A DNA stretch of 64,000 nt from Poa pratensis (Eukaryota > Streptophyta > Magnoliopsida > Poales > Poaceae). Positions 45,279-59,200 of this stretch are shown piece by piece. The first letter of the stretch is position 1, and each line of letters starts with the position of its first letter. Below the pieces are notes generated by a model. The model was not told the DNA's origin. It searched no databases and worked only from the letters and a program-made list of their open reading frames with translations. Where the stretch lies: assembly GCA_947311845.1 (NCBI GenBank), contig CAMZMU010000062.1, forward strand, positions 49,462,592 through 49,526,591, read 5' to 3'. The position numbers were made by a program, and so were the translations under genes.

Positions 45279-47244
45279 TGATACCGTTGCTTCGACGTGA
45301 ACTCAAGTAGGAAGCATCCAAGGGGAATTTGTGTAAATTAAATAGATCTCATGGGGATCATTGCGGGTTACCATGTGAACTAACAGCTAGCGAGTAAGGA
45401 ACTAACCCAAATACAAGGACTTTGTGTTTTAGAAATACCAGCTCGATCGATCCGACTTCCAAAGCCAGATTGTCCAAAAGCTGCTGTTTGTCGTGGTGTA
45501 ATTTTCGCAGCAGGTTCTCGACCCCGGCTTCCATCGCGGTGAGAATCAACTTTTGGTTGAAATTACCCAATGCCACAGGGTAGGTCGTACCGGTTGGTGG
45601 CTCTTTTCTCCCTTGACGCGAAAGATAGTAGAGAGCAAATTCCCTTTTTCACACCCATCGATCGGAGAAAGAAGGCAGCCCCGAGGTTTTCTCTGTGGCG
45701 GAGATGGAGCTGTCGCTGCCTCACTGGCCGTGGTTGTGCTGCTGGTGCTGACTGATCTCCAGAAGCCATCCGTCTTGACCAGCCGCTCCTCGTTGGGAGA
45801 AAATGAGCCCCTCAGCACGATCGCCGCTTGGAAGAACGCTCACGCGCGGGGATTGGATTGGTTGCTGGCATGGTGTACATGCTGTGCTTCGAGCAGTGCA
45901 AGTGTTCGAATGCAGGGACAGTAGATCGATGCTAGCGCACAGATACGTACGCATTACAGCATGGTGCCGATCGTTTATTTTTTTTCTTTGATCAGATCTC
46001 TCTCGATGTGGTCATGTGAAGAATCGTGTGCTATATTTTGTTTTTATACTCACGCTCAATGTTCGGATGTGATTGAAGATATATTACTGTTTGGAATAAA
46101 CTAAAATGAAATCTTTTTAATTATTCAAACATTGGGTGCAAATTTACAATTTTTAAAAATCATTTCTATCTCAAATTTCTAAACAGTCTCCTGGAAATCC
46201 TCATGGGCATTATAGACAATTCTCATTTAACACACAGTTGGATCCAGTATATCTCAGGTCCAAAGCCCGTGGAGGTTAAGAGATCCAGTTCCAGATTTTT
46301 TTTTAGTCTAGAGCAAGTTTTTGGCTAACTGCTTTTTTTAAGTCGTTTCACGGCGCCACTGTTCAACTCTAGAATTCGAACATAGCTCACAATGTAGCCC
46401 ACCCGGAGCTGCAACCACAAACTTCTCCCGATATGGCGTCACGATCGATCTGGAGACATGTGCGCCATTCATCTCGGTTACTTTGGAAATCCTACAAGGT
46501 GCTGTGTTCCGACAGTTTATCCTCCAGTACTTTTAAAATTACCCACTCTTAACGTTTATGCAACAGTAATTATCCCAGTGCAAATCCACTTGCAGAAAAT
46601 GCTAAAATAAACTAAAAACAGCTGTTTCCAGAGAAAGAGGTGCCCATATGGTCTCGACATGCGCAATAAATCTAGATTATGGCCATCCATATACACTGTA
46701 AGACAGTTTCAGTAAGGATCAAAAATCAACAGAATTTCTCAGTAACACGGTACACTGTAAGGCTAACTAAACTGATACAGAACAGCTCTACGCACGATCC
46801 AGAGTACCTTCCGTTTCTGCATTTGCAGAAGAATGGTGAGATACAACATATGTACAACTGGGGCTGTTCCATCTCCTTTCGCAAAGAGATTTCATGCTAA
46901 GCCCTTCAGCGAATGGAGACACTGAACATCTCTCCACGGCTCACCGATGATTAAAAGAAAGAAAACTAAAATCTATAACCTGGAAAACAACGAATATGAT
47001 CTGTCAGATACACAGTGCCCCAAGCAACTATAACAGCGGTTTTAAAAGAAAATGTGGAAGAAAGTATTGTACCATTAAATTGTCAGAAATTATCCTTCTC
47101 CCGGTAACCATTACTACTAGTCTGCCATGACAACAGCTTAACTGAGCATGAAAAGGGAAATTTCACCCTATCATAGAAAGTGTGAGTACCGCAGATGAGG
47201 CTCAGCATGGTTTGAGTAAAGAGATACACAAAGCTTCTGGCAAG
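45279..47244. other. Spacer with unassigned short frames
   Basis: The 45350-45930 part is GC-richer and holds overlapping minus-strand frames (a 90-residue frame 45818-45546 and a 72-residue frame 45576-45358 with AMEAGVENLLRKLHHDKQQLLDN-like text). No family is recognised, and splice sites joining them were not convincing. It may be a gene fragment. From 46000 the DNA is AT-rich; the region just below 47245 should contain the 3' UTR of the HUA2-like gene. Confidence 0.35.
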
Positions 47245-50200
47245 TCATCTATGGAATCTATCATTATTGTGTCTTCCATGCCTCCTCCAACCTGATATGC
47301 AATGAGGATTAACACATTCAGCTCGCTATGTTGTTATTACTGAAACGATTGAACACATGGCAAAAAAAAGTTTGCATTTTCTTCTGTCTTATAGAAGCAA
47401 AATATCTACTCTCGGCAAAGCACAATGTGTAGAACATGGAGGTGTGCACAAGCACCGCTGTAGCAAACAGATATGGCTCGTATAAGAGCAACATCAAAGC
47501 ATACCTCCTTCATGGGAAATCGGAGGCTCCATTGAATGTCTGGAGCCAGGAGGATACTTCGATCTCCATGGACCTGGTGGATGGTCCAAGGGTTGCCCAC
47601 GGTCAAAATGGTCCGGATACGGGGGGTCTGAACAATTGCAAAAGATAGTTTGATCAGTAAGTGGATACTGATTGGAGCAACCTTGCTCAGTATCTAAGCC
47701 GCCAATGGATCTGGTATTCAACAAATGCAGAACTTCAAAATGCTGACAGCTAACCAAGGAAAATACCTGGTCCAAAATGTGGAGGAAACCTTCCTCTATC
47801 CACAGCTTCAGGGTGCATGTGTCCTCTATCATTGAAGTGAGGCCCTCTATCATCATAGTGATATGGTCCATCATCAAAGTAATGTCCTCCAGCATCAAAA
47901 TGCTGCCCTCCATCGAAACGCCGCCCTCTATCATCGAAGTGATGCCACCTATCATCAAAGTGATGTCTCCTGTCGTATGGATGGTGTCCTCTGTCATGTC
48001 CATTGTACTGATATCCCTCAGGATAGGGAGAATTACAGTTCCAAGGTTGTGTTCTTTGTTGGTGTTCAGGTGGCATATATGGGAACTGATTTGGAGGACC
48101 TGGTGGATGCGGTGGTGGTGGATGCATATGGTATGCATTATTAGGTACTGGGGGACCTGGTGGATGGTGATAGTTATTTCCATGGTGAGGTACTGGGGGC
48201 CCAGAAAAATTTCCGTGGGGTCCAGGAGGATGGAATGGTGCGACGGGTGGTGCAGGAGGTGGTGGAGGCAGCGGTGGCGGTGGAAGTATTTGATTTGTAT
48301 GCCCTGCACATCCAGAAGTATATGGCACCGGAGGCTGAAATGGAACCGCACAAGGATCCATGTTGCCTCGATTGTTTCCAATAGAATGAGGGTGCTGATC
48401 TTGAACTTTCTGCAAAGAACCATTCAGGACTCATTAGGTTTACCATAATTAAAAAATATAGTGATCTTATTAAACAAACAAAAGAACTACATACTCTTAG
48501 ATTATCTGGCTCAACTCGATCAGCTGCCACATGCAATGCGCCTTGAACCTGCGAACCTTGGAAGACAGGACAGTGTAGACGTGGTAGAGGTGGTGGAGAT
48601 GATGGCAATGGGGGCGGAGTTGGGGGTTTGTCATCAGGTAGTGGAGGAACAGAATTGACATTTTGATTAGTTATTGTACGTCTAGCATCAGTTAGCTCAG
48701 GTGCAGAGCTAGCTCCAGCTTCAGATGATGGGGCTACATCTTCCATCTCGAGATCACCATTCACTTCTTCAACAACAAGTCGATGCTTCGCCCCATCCAC
48801 TTGAGAAGCCCCTTCTTGTTCATTAGCACCCGCAGATTCATGTTCAGGAGTAACAGCTTCAAAGCTCCTATCCTCAGAGGAGCTCCCTTCCTCATCAACT
48901 AGTTTTGTGATGATTAAATTTGGAAGATGGAAACCAGTATTGCTGCAAAGAATAATCTAATCATGCGAGAATAACACTAAAACATACTTTTTAGTATAAA
49001 AGATAATATATCAGAGCAGTGTGCACAGCTAGCGATTATCACCCATACTGAATTATAACCTAACCTGAGAAAAATCCAAATTATGACTAAAATAAGTATT
49101 TCTGTATGTCGTGAGTCATCTAAACACCTTAATCCCACACTACAGTCATATGCTACTACCATTCGGCATTCTAAACACCATATCAATGCCCTCGCATTAA
49201 ACTATAGGTGCCTTACTTTTTTTGTGTTAGATCTTGTGGAACTGATTTCCTCATTTCCATTTATGTTGCAGAATGTGATGTAGAAAGTATTTGTGTCCTG
49301 TGCTGCATGCCAATCCGCAGCATCACACATGGTCACACACAAATCACAGCAGCTTGTTATAGTTAAAAGAGAACAGCATCAACTATTTGTCTCCTGGTGC
49401 TAACAATCTGCCATCTCATACTATTTGTACTTTATTCTTGCAAGTTTAGCTGAAGTTCAAATTCACCAAGGTTCTTGAATTTTCTAGAAATCTTCTGTTT
49501 TTTACTCGTATTAAGATTTGGGCCCTTTGCTGGTACCAGTACACTTATAGGTAGGCTGCAGCGACGAGCTGTTTTCGACCATCCACCACTATCTAGTTTA
49601 CTTGTCCAAAACGACACAAATTACAAGGACCCACACTTAAGATGCTTGTTTGCGATAAACCTATAACTCTATAGGCACCATGAACTCATGCACTGGAGAA
49701 TGATGATTTGTCCTTTCAGGTACTTACAGAAAACAAATGAAGAACATCCCAAATATATCACAAGCTAGTGATACAAAACTATGCAATAACAGAATCAATT
49801 GACCAAGGACATAAACAAATCTCAGTTGTACGCTCATAATGCAAAAGGAGAGCTATACCTTCCATATTCGTCTACAAGCATCCCTTCGTTATCCCGCAAA
49901 GGGTCGTTCAAAGCTCTCTCTGTCCCTGAAGGACGGCGAGAGGTTCCAAATGCTGCCTCATTAAGAGTTTCAAGCTCTTTAATATGATGACGAATTATGT
50001 ATTCCGAAAGGGTTTTCCTCTCAAGCCAGAGTTTCAAAACCTAATCATCATGACACAGGCGTGTGAAAAAAGGTAAAACCACACTACAGTAATATCTATC
50101 CTAATTAGGGCACTGAAGAAAAAACTTGCCTTAAGACATTGTCTTCGATTCTCCCATGCAGAATTTCCAGGGGTGCCGAAGCATATAGTATTCGTGGCAG

Positions 50201-53200
50201 GACTGCTTGGATAAGAGAAGGATAGGCATCGCCAACTCCACCTACAAGATGCATGGCAGTAGCTTGAAAAAGTCTACCGAAGAAATGCTGAGAGAAAAGA
50301 CGAGAAAACGATGCGAGTACCTTTCTGATTGCGACAACATTGGATTATTGAATCCACAAGGAAGAACAGGTCCACTCTTTTATACAAATTTGATTCTTTT
50401 TCCAGGCATTCGATGATGACATCCATTACCTAGACTCGAACACAGAAAAGATGCATCGATAAGAGGACTTCAACCGCACTAATTAGCGGAATGGCCATAA
50501 AAGAGTAATCTTTATATGTAAGACTGAATACTACAAACTTGTTCTGCACTCTGAATTTTAGAATTTAGTCAAACAATAGTGGTAGAGAAAAACTATATCC
50601 TTTACATATTCTAGCTTATGTCTTGTGCATATCTTATTGTGCCACATTAGAGGAATGTACCAAGGAGATGGCTCCCCATTGGAGCGGTATGTTTCTCAAA
50701 ATAAAAGTAACATCAACATTCCTCATTGTACAAAGCTAACAACGAGAAGATGCATCTACAATCCTCATTGTAGAAAGCTAACAATGAAAATATACATCCA
50801 GATTCCTCATCGCGGAGCACTAACAGAAAATGCCATCAGAATCAGTCTAAGTTAACCAATTAAAAGATGGACCACTACATTCATAGACCAACGAAAATCT
50901 ACCAACTATACAACTACAACGAAGCAAGTATATGGTCGTTAGCAACAATAAAAACAGAGGCTGTAGGCAATACAAAGGTCCAAAAAATTATGCTTGTATA
51001 TAAAAAGTGCAGACTGAAGAGTAATGCATTTTCTAACCTCTCCAGCAATGCCATGCTTAGCACAATCCAGAGCAAGACGGGTTGCACGAGCTATACATTC
51101 TTTTGTTCTTGTTAATGTACCAAGGAAATTCTCAAAGGCCCTACGTGCTGACCTGGCTTCATCGTGACCGGCTAATTTGTTCAAGCTCTTCTGTTGCATG
51201 TCATCAAACAGAATCTTACCACTACTCTGTTGAGTATGAACCCTATCTGATGCAGACCTTATTGTATTATTATTTGAAGGTGAACACCGGCCACCTGATC
51301 CTTCCTTAGCTGAAGGTATATTCGCCAAAGGTGAAATAACATTGGAATCCAAAAAACTGTCTATGTAAGAAGTTGGTTGAGAGAATCTCCGAGCATGTGC
51401 AGCAGCAATAAGTTCTTTCATTGGCATTGAGTCTGGAGATAAATTAGTATCCTTTGGGTTAACTCTCCGGTCGGATTCTTTCAGTGACGTTGCTAAAGAA
51501 CCATTCCTACAAGATGAACCAATGAAACTGCTGTCAAGACTATCTGGGTGATCGACGCAAGACTTTATAAGGTACAAATAAGAAATAGCAAGGATTAGAA
51601 ATAATAGAAGATAAATTTATTTGATCCTTCGTACAATAGTCCCAAACACCAGCAAAGATGAAGATCATAATACGTGTGTCTCACAAGTCATCTGGACTAA
51701 ACAAAGACTTTTTACATCAGCGAAGAATAGCTTCTTTAGCATGTTCCGTAGAAATTTTGAACTTCTTGCAGAAGAATGAATTATGCACATATATTATAAA
51801 GTCACCTAGGGTAAACAAAGATGTTTTATATCAGCTAAGAGTAGCTTCTTTAGCATGTTCCCTACCAATTATAAACTGCATGCAGAAGAATGAATTACAC
51901 ACATTATATTAATAGTAAAGACAATATGTTCTGCGATAAGATAGGACTCAACCAACAATTAGTAATTTACCCAATAGATGCAACTAAACACCTTACACCC
52001 CCTACAGAGAGTTTTGCATATGATCTTTTTAACCCAATGAAGCAGCTCCAACTCATACTTTTAGGCCCAGTTTTTTGAGCTTCGGCTTGTGCATAAGCCA
52101 CCCTGGGTTGAGCTGCCCAGAGAAACAGCTGTGGATATAAGCTAAGCAGAAACTACAGTCCAGTTCTTTTGGGCTTTTCCTGTTCTAGCTTATTATCTGA
52201 GTTGTATGATGAAAAGTCTGTAACGCCCTTGTGATAAATTTATGTTCTAATTATCAGATTTTGATTTCTTTTATGGTGTTTACGCATGTATGATCACAAA
52301 ATAATATTTAGAACATCATATTAATTGCTAAATATTAAAATAATAATAGGAGTCATTGTTAGTTGATTATAACTTAAATAGAAAGAAGGGTATTGCAATG
52401 TTATATGAAAAGATACAAATATAGTCTAATTGAAACACACTATGTACAAAATAAGCAAACACCATGCTCCTCACGCCTGACATCACAAGAATCGAATGCA
52501 TCTGAGCATAGCTAGTGGCAGGCTGCATCAGTACACGCATCAGTACAAGAATCGAATGCATCGAGCATAGCTATTGCCACTGGCAGCATCAGTACACGCA
52601 TAGAAAGTAGCAGCACGATATTCATCTAAAATCAGCAAGTACAGGAGGCTGGAGGGAGCTTGGGGAAGGCGCCGCTCGGAAACGAGCTTGCACGGGAGGT
52701 AGGTCGCTCGGAACGAGCTCGGCGGGAGGTTGGGGAAGAGCTTGGACGGGAATCAGCTCGTGGAGGCGCCGCTCCGATCTGTCGGCGGGAGGACGGCAGC
52801 ACGAATCGGCCGGCCTCGTTGATCCCTGCCGACGAGGAGGTCACAGGAGGGCGGCGGCGGGAGCAGGATGTCGGACGGAGGCCGCAACGCCGGTCTACGC
52901 CGCAGCAGAACGAGCCTCGGCCGGTGAGCTCGACCTCGCCTCAATCCGCCATGAAATGTGAACGGGGCGGGTAGGGGAAGCTTGTGGCGGCAGGGGGACG
53001 GCGACTGGAGTTGCCGGGGACGGCGGCGGCGGTGAGCTAGCGGGAGAGGAACCCTAAGAGGAAAGGAATCGGGCCAGAGGAGAGGAAAAGAAAGAAATCG
53101 CGAGTTGTCTGTTTCCGCGCGGTGGCAATTTCCTCTAAATACGATGTCGAATAGGGGCAACGTCAATAACGTTTCGATGGACTTGCGGGAAGCTGCGGGA

Positions 53201-56200
53201 AGCTGGGGTAACCCAGCTTTTCCCCACTGTGAAGGAATCGTTGAAGTTGGCTGTCCAAAAAAGCAGCTTAAAATCGAGTTCTTTTTGGCTTAGGCTTATT
53301 TTGACCTCTAAGCCCTCTAGAAGCCCCAAAAGAACTGGGCCTTAGACTACTGGATGCTGTTAGAACATACTCCTGGTAACAAACAAGAGACATTTCAGAA
53401 ATCAACAGTCTCCAAACGTATATTTTACACTTAATTTATATTGCTATATGTTTATGGGATCTAGTAAACTTATGATATTTGCCTGCACAAAATCCAACAA
53501 CATTGCTTAATTTGACTGGATGGGTGGTGAGTGGTGACTGAACAAGCACCAATAGCTCAGGTTTAATGTATAATCAGCATCCATTTTTATCCATACATTA
53601 TGGACACACTAGCTCAATTCCGCCTAGAAAGTGCAGAAGACCTTCAATCTTGTTTGTGCATACCAAAAATATGAAGAGAAAAGAATACATCCAATATATA
53701 TTATTGCATTAAGACATATTTGTAAGTGCACAAAAAAAATTAGTGATTGTTTAAAGTGAATAATAGTAGAGTACATGAAATGTGCTACGCCGGAACACAC
53801 AGATTCAGGGATATGAATAATAGTTAAAATGAAAAACATATGATACCCAAGATTGCCAGAATTAGCTAATTAGGGTGAAGGTGTGCAATACGTCTACCTA
53901 TGTCGAAATCGTGCTTATCTATCTAAGAAATGGAAGGTTTGGTTTGACAGAAAATAGAAGGCTTACACTTCAAATGTCGGGGCGCCTGCAACAGACTGGC
54001 CGCATGTAACTTTAGTAACCAACGAAGAGACACTTGTTCTGTCACCCACACTGATTGTTGGTTCAGCCAAAACTGTCTTATCATGTGGCGAGGAATTGCA
54101 ATAGCCATTAGCGCCTGACGTAGCAGTCTTTGCTGGGCTAAGTGGATAAGCAGATCCATCAATATTTTTGCCAGAGTTGGCAATTGGATCTGGGAGCTCA
54201 TTTCTCCTTGCGTTTTCCAAAGGCAATTGATCATGTTTAGATACAACAGCAGGTTCTTTGGGCTCCAAGGAAGAGGTTGGAGACTTTCCACAGGCACCAT
54301 CAACCCTAGTGTGAACTTTGTCTTTTGGAAGATCATGACTGCTGCCGTTTGTCAATTCCAAAGGAACAGAAGACGTCAATTCCAGAGGAACAGAAGAGGG
54401 AGTCCTTGTTTATTTTTACTGCTTGCGAGATATACTTTTGACCAGTTGGGGTATCTAAAGAATATGCAGTTGCACAAATTTCCATGCATTTAGTTGGTGA
54501 AATTTTTGGACTTTTGACTAGTGCATCTGCAGAGTTATTAGAAGGCGAGCTTGCTATTGAAGTTGGGCTACGCTTCAGGATAAACTCCTTTGGCTTATTC
54601 ACTTCCGGCAGATTACTAGTAGTTTCAGCTGCATTAGCAGACATAGCCTCTAAGGCACGATGTAGGCGTTTGGATGGAGGCAAAGCAGCTTCTCCATCCA
54701 ACGTCGAAACCTTTGATTGGCATTCTTTGTTATTGCAAGCAGTCTGAGCTTCTTCTGATGCCAGAGACAGGTCTACTTCGGGTGAAGGTTCTATGCTAGG
54801 AGGAACCTCCTCAGCTGAATGATCCTTACCTGATGCCAGAGATAGGTCTACTTCAGGTGAAGGATCTATGCCAGGGGGGATCTCGTCTGCTGGATAATCC
54901 TTTCCCGCTACTGAAGAGAGGTCATGTTTATAACATTGATCTACAGGCATAGCCAACTCTGTTTTGTTATCAGAAATATCAGGCTCGTCAACTATGGAGT
55001 CCTCCAGCTGGGGTCTTCCCATCCTAACCCGTGCCCTTTTCACTAGTGGCAAGTGGTCATCTCCATCTGACTTATTGACTTCATTCCCTGAATTGGGAGA
55101 ATCTGGTATGTTTCCACTTGACTTGGGCTGCAATTCCTCATCCATATTTGGTGCCATACTAGTGACAGAAGTATTAAGATCATTTGTCTCTGGCTTTCGC
55201 TTTCTTTTAAAAGTAACTGTTGTGCTTGTGGAAAGATCTTGCATTTCATTCAGATTATCTTCTCTATCCATGTCAGTTTGACATACTTCAACATTGAGGG
55301 TACTTTCTACATTTGCAGCAGAACTCGAGTTTTTCTCATCATTACCATTCCCTGAGGTTCCAGATTGACTTGAGGTGCCTCGGCTGCAATTTAACAGCAT
55401 AACATCCTTCTTAGTTGAAATGGAATCCGAGTTGGGTTTGTCATGACCTATAGATTTATATCGAGAAGAAGAGCCTTCCTGCTTATTATCATCAGGTGTC
55501 ATATCAACAGAAGGCAGATTGGGACCATTCAGACCACAAGAATCCCGAGTCCTATGATCAGCACCTAATGAACTTCTTGGCCTCCGTGCTGAAGCAAGAT
55601 TAGCATGAGTACAAGAATCAAGTTGTGGTGCATTATTTTGCCTCTTCTTTGAAAATGAACTAGCAGGCTCATCAGGTGCAGAGTTCACAACACAGTTTTC
55701 ACTCTCTAATGCAGCAATACTAGACCCAGGAGTACTGGCCAAGCTGTGATCCATGGAAGAGGCAGGATTACCATCAAGCTTATTGTCATTGGCCATATCA
55801 GAAACTTCTTCAGGACCTCCAGTGTCCAAACTGCTGCTATTGTTGGCAGGGGTCAAATCACTGTTATCATTGCCCTCTTTGTTCATAGAATCAAAAATTT
55901 CTACTATTTCCTTAACTGCTCGGACAAAATCTGCTCCTTTCCCATGTCGTTTAACAAGTAGAGATTTCTTTTTCTCTTCAGTGAACGCCTCGAGGTCAGC
56001 ATAATTGCAGAAAGCACTACAAAATTAAGAACTGATGTCAGAGAAACATTCAAAAATGTGGAATCGAAAATAGTGGATAAAGAATAAAATGTGTAAAAAT
56101 GACAGCCGGGGCAACTGCTGTGAATTGCAAACGTCTTCGGCTGAGGTCGTCCATTACCAACACTTCCTAACATTGTATAATAAGATTTGAAGATGGCGTT

Positions 56201-59200
56201 GGAAGGGCCTTCAGCCTAGTGGTGGGAGAGGAGGTGTTTGATGAAACCAACCTGACTTAAATCCGTAGCATCAAAAGAGTGTGCCATATTTAACAGTACA
56301 CGTGCATGTGCGTTAATGAGAGTGTGTTCCACGTTAGGTGGGGGTGTGGAGCCTCTAATATATTTTTAGCATGTGTAGGGACGTGCATGCATGTGTCATA
56401 TGTGCGTGTGTATGCATGGTGTGATAGAAAACATTTATGATGCTTCCTCCCATTACAGTGGTACTGCGCCACCTACGCACAGAAACACAACCATAAGATA
56501 ACATTGACAAATTTGTGGCATGGTAGATGCATCTTGTTGTTGAAGAGTATATGTGGATTATACTAGCCCTTTGCATCAGTTCGTACTTTTGAGATAGTTG
56601 GTTAGTGCATGAAACATGACACTTGTAACAATCTTTGGACTTCTTGTATGACTTCTTGGCGGTGGTTCTATGTGTAGGAATGGGAGGAAGGGCCGAATAT
56701 CAATCAGTGTTTGTGGGTTGTCTGTGTCCGACTTGTACTCTACAGAAAAGAGTACTCATGTTTACATGGTGGAGCAAGTGTGCACCTAACTTGTTTATAT
56801 GCAAAAACAAACACCAAACGATGCCAACAAACATGTTTCTAATATGTCACATTTATTTCCAAGAGAAGATTACACCATTATAGTTCCATCACAATGATTA
56901 AAACACAAAGTCTAAGATGGGAACTATTATCAGCATAGGAAGTTGTGTCAACCTGAAGTGTAGGAAATTGCCATTGTGATCATTTTATGTTGCCCCAAAA
57001 GCAACAAACGTTTGATAAGAGTGTGTATTATCCTTCATGATGTGAGACAAACCATGCCAGCAACAACACATTCCGAAATAAGAAAACCCAACAGAACTCA
57101 AGGAACACTATGTCTATCATGTAAGGCATTCAAAAGGCACACGATGCTTAACTGCCACTTGCTGTCAAGTCATTTACTACGGTATATCGATCGCATCACA
57201 CAACTATTAATCATTTTGAACACTCTTTATGGTGGCATGTTATCATTACAGCCTCTCTTGGAAGTTTTTGTGTTCTTAGTATTTCTATTTCATCCAAAAC
57301 AATGCACTATTAAAAAATCATACACACTAAGAACTTGTTCAAAGATTGTCCCCTGACTTTAATTGAATTGCACTTTACTAATTCTAACTTGCCCGTTAAC
57401 TAGTTAAAGTTTTACAGGCTCCACATATAAGTTGGGCTTACTAAGATTGTGTGATGACCGACGAGAGGCTTTATTAAGATAACATGAATAGGTAAAGAGT
57501 TCAACTTACAACTCCAACTAAACTTCAGAGCTGCAAGGACAATATTAGGACCCATCAAAGGAACTGTTAACAATTTAGACTAAAAAGAATTATAAGCGAT
57601 GATAATATGCTGTCCTCATCATAAATATGTTTTCCTAGATTTGCCCTACTGTGTCCACAGTATATTGATGAATCCAGAATAGTTTGTGCATAGTTCTCAA
57701 CTAGAACAAGCTTTAGATTAGGTAAAGATCACACAATCTGAGAGCAAACACCTTGGGTGCACCAAAAGCCGAAACCTCATCACGTCATCGTAACAAGAAA
57801 AATCATCTAATGGACACTTACACAGATAACAGAATCATTATAAACAATATATTGCTTGCATGCAAATACAAAAAAAAGGCAACACTGGTGCGCTTTATGT
57901 GTCCATAATCACAAAAGAAAAAAGCATATACCAAGTAACTTGCATCTCATGTACCAAAAGGGCAACCAGTCAAACTATTGTAAAATACTACCTCCATTCC
58001 AAAATATAAGATGTTTTAGTAGGTATTTTGGCCTACCAAAACCGTCTTACATTGTGGAACAGAGGTAATAATCAACAAATAACATGAGAAGCTATTTGAT
58101 AGTTTGACACAAGCAAATAGTGCATATAGCAAAAGTATGCATCAACCAGAAATTTTAAATTCAAAAGGAGTCTTATCTACAAAATAAAACTTACATCTCT
58201 TTAGTCCCGTAAAAGTAGACAAGCAACTTCTTCTTTGTTGAAGGAAGCCCCCATTGATCCGGCTCACTTATCTGTAGAAGTATGTATATCCGTAAATCAA
58301 GTGCGCAAGATGATTCCGGTAATATTTCAGTTTCGGTTCAAACAAACATCAGTGCCCTAAACCAGTCCCCACGAAACAGCCAAACATAGGAATGGAATAA
58401 CAAATGGACAATGGAAAGCCCAATCAGTAAAAACTAAGCAGCTTCATCCTATAAATACTAGCTTAATAGCAATGTTAAAAAAGTGTACGAGGGAGGGAAC
58501 TACTCTCCTAGCAATAGCGGAAAGTAATTGCAGGATTTGTGAACTTTCTCATAACAAGACACCATAAACAAGCTAAAACCGGGCAAGTGTTGTTCAAGCC
58601 ATGTTAACAGGAAGGTAGGCTAAAATAACACCAAGCACATACAGAACTGGTGGGGAGAATTGAGTAATCACAAAATGAAACACTTAAGGCAAAATCTGGG
58701 GAAATACTTAATAGCTGAAATGAGAAGAAAGCAAAATTTAGAACAGCAGGTAAACATTAGCGTCAGCCAAGGGCAAGAAGGATATTTTCTACATATTAAA
58801 CTATCAACCCTCAAAATTTCAAATGACAAGCAAAACCAAGAAAACAAAAAATAAAAATAACAACAGAAATGAGACGTCGCCACCAAGAGAAACTCATATT
58901 ACGACAAAAACCTTAATGCCACTGCGCACAACCGTTTAATATAATAATATATATATATATATATATATATACATGATGTGTACAATTTAAAGAGATGACG
59001 ATATCACAGATTATGCTTTTTCTCACGCATGATGAAACTTTTTGTTCCCAGACCGTAAAAGGTGGCATCACGGCAAGACTATTATCCAACCTCATTTGCT
59101 AATCCAACGAAATCTAATTTGAGACCCATACTTTGCGCAATACAGTGCCCATGTTGGACAGACCCAGGCGTTCACATGCACTCCTCTAATCCTCTTATAG

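Noticed and set aside
47777..48448. Plus-strand 223-residue frame rich in Ile/Ser/Trp
   Set aside because: Antisense shadow of the Pro/His/Asp-rich exon 9 of the HUA2-like gene.
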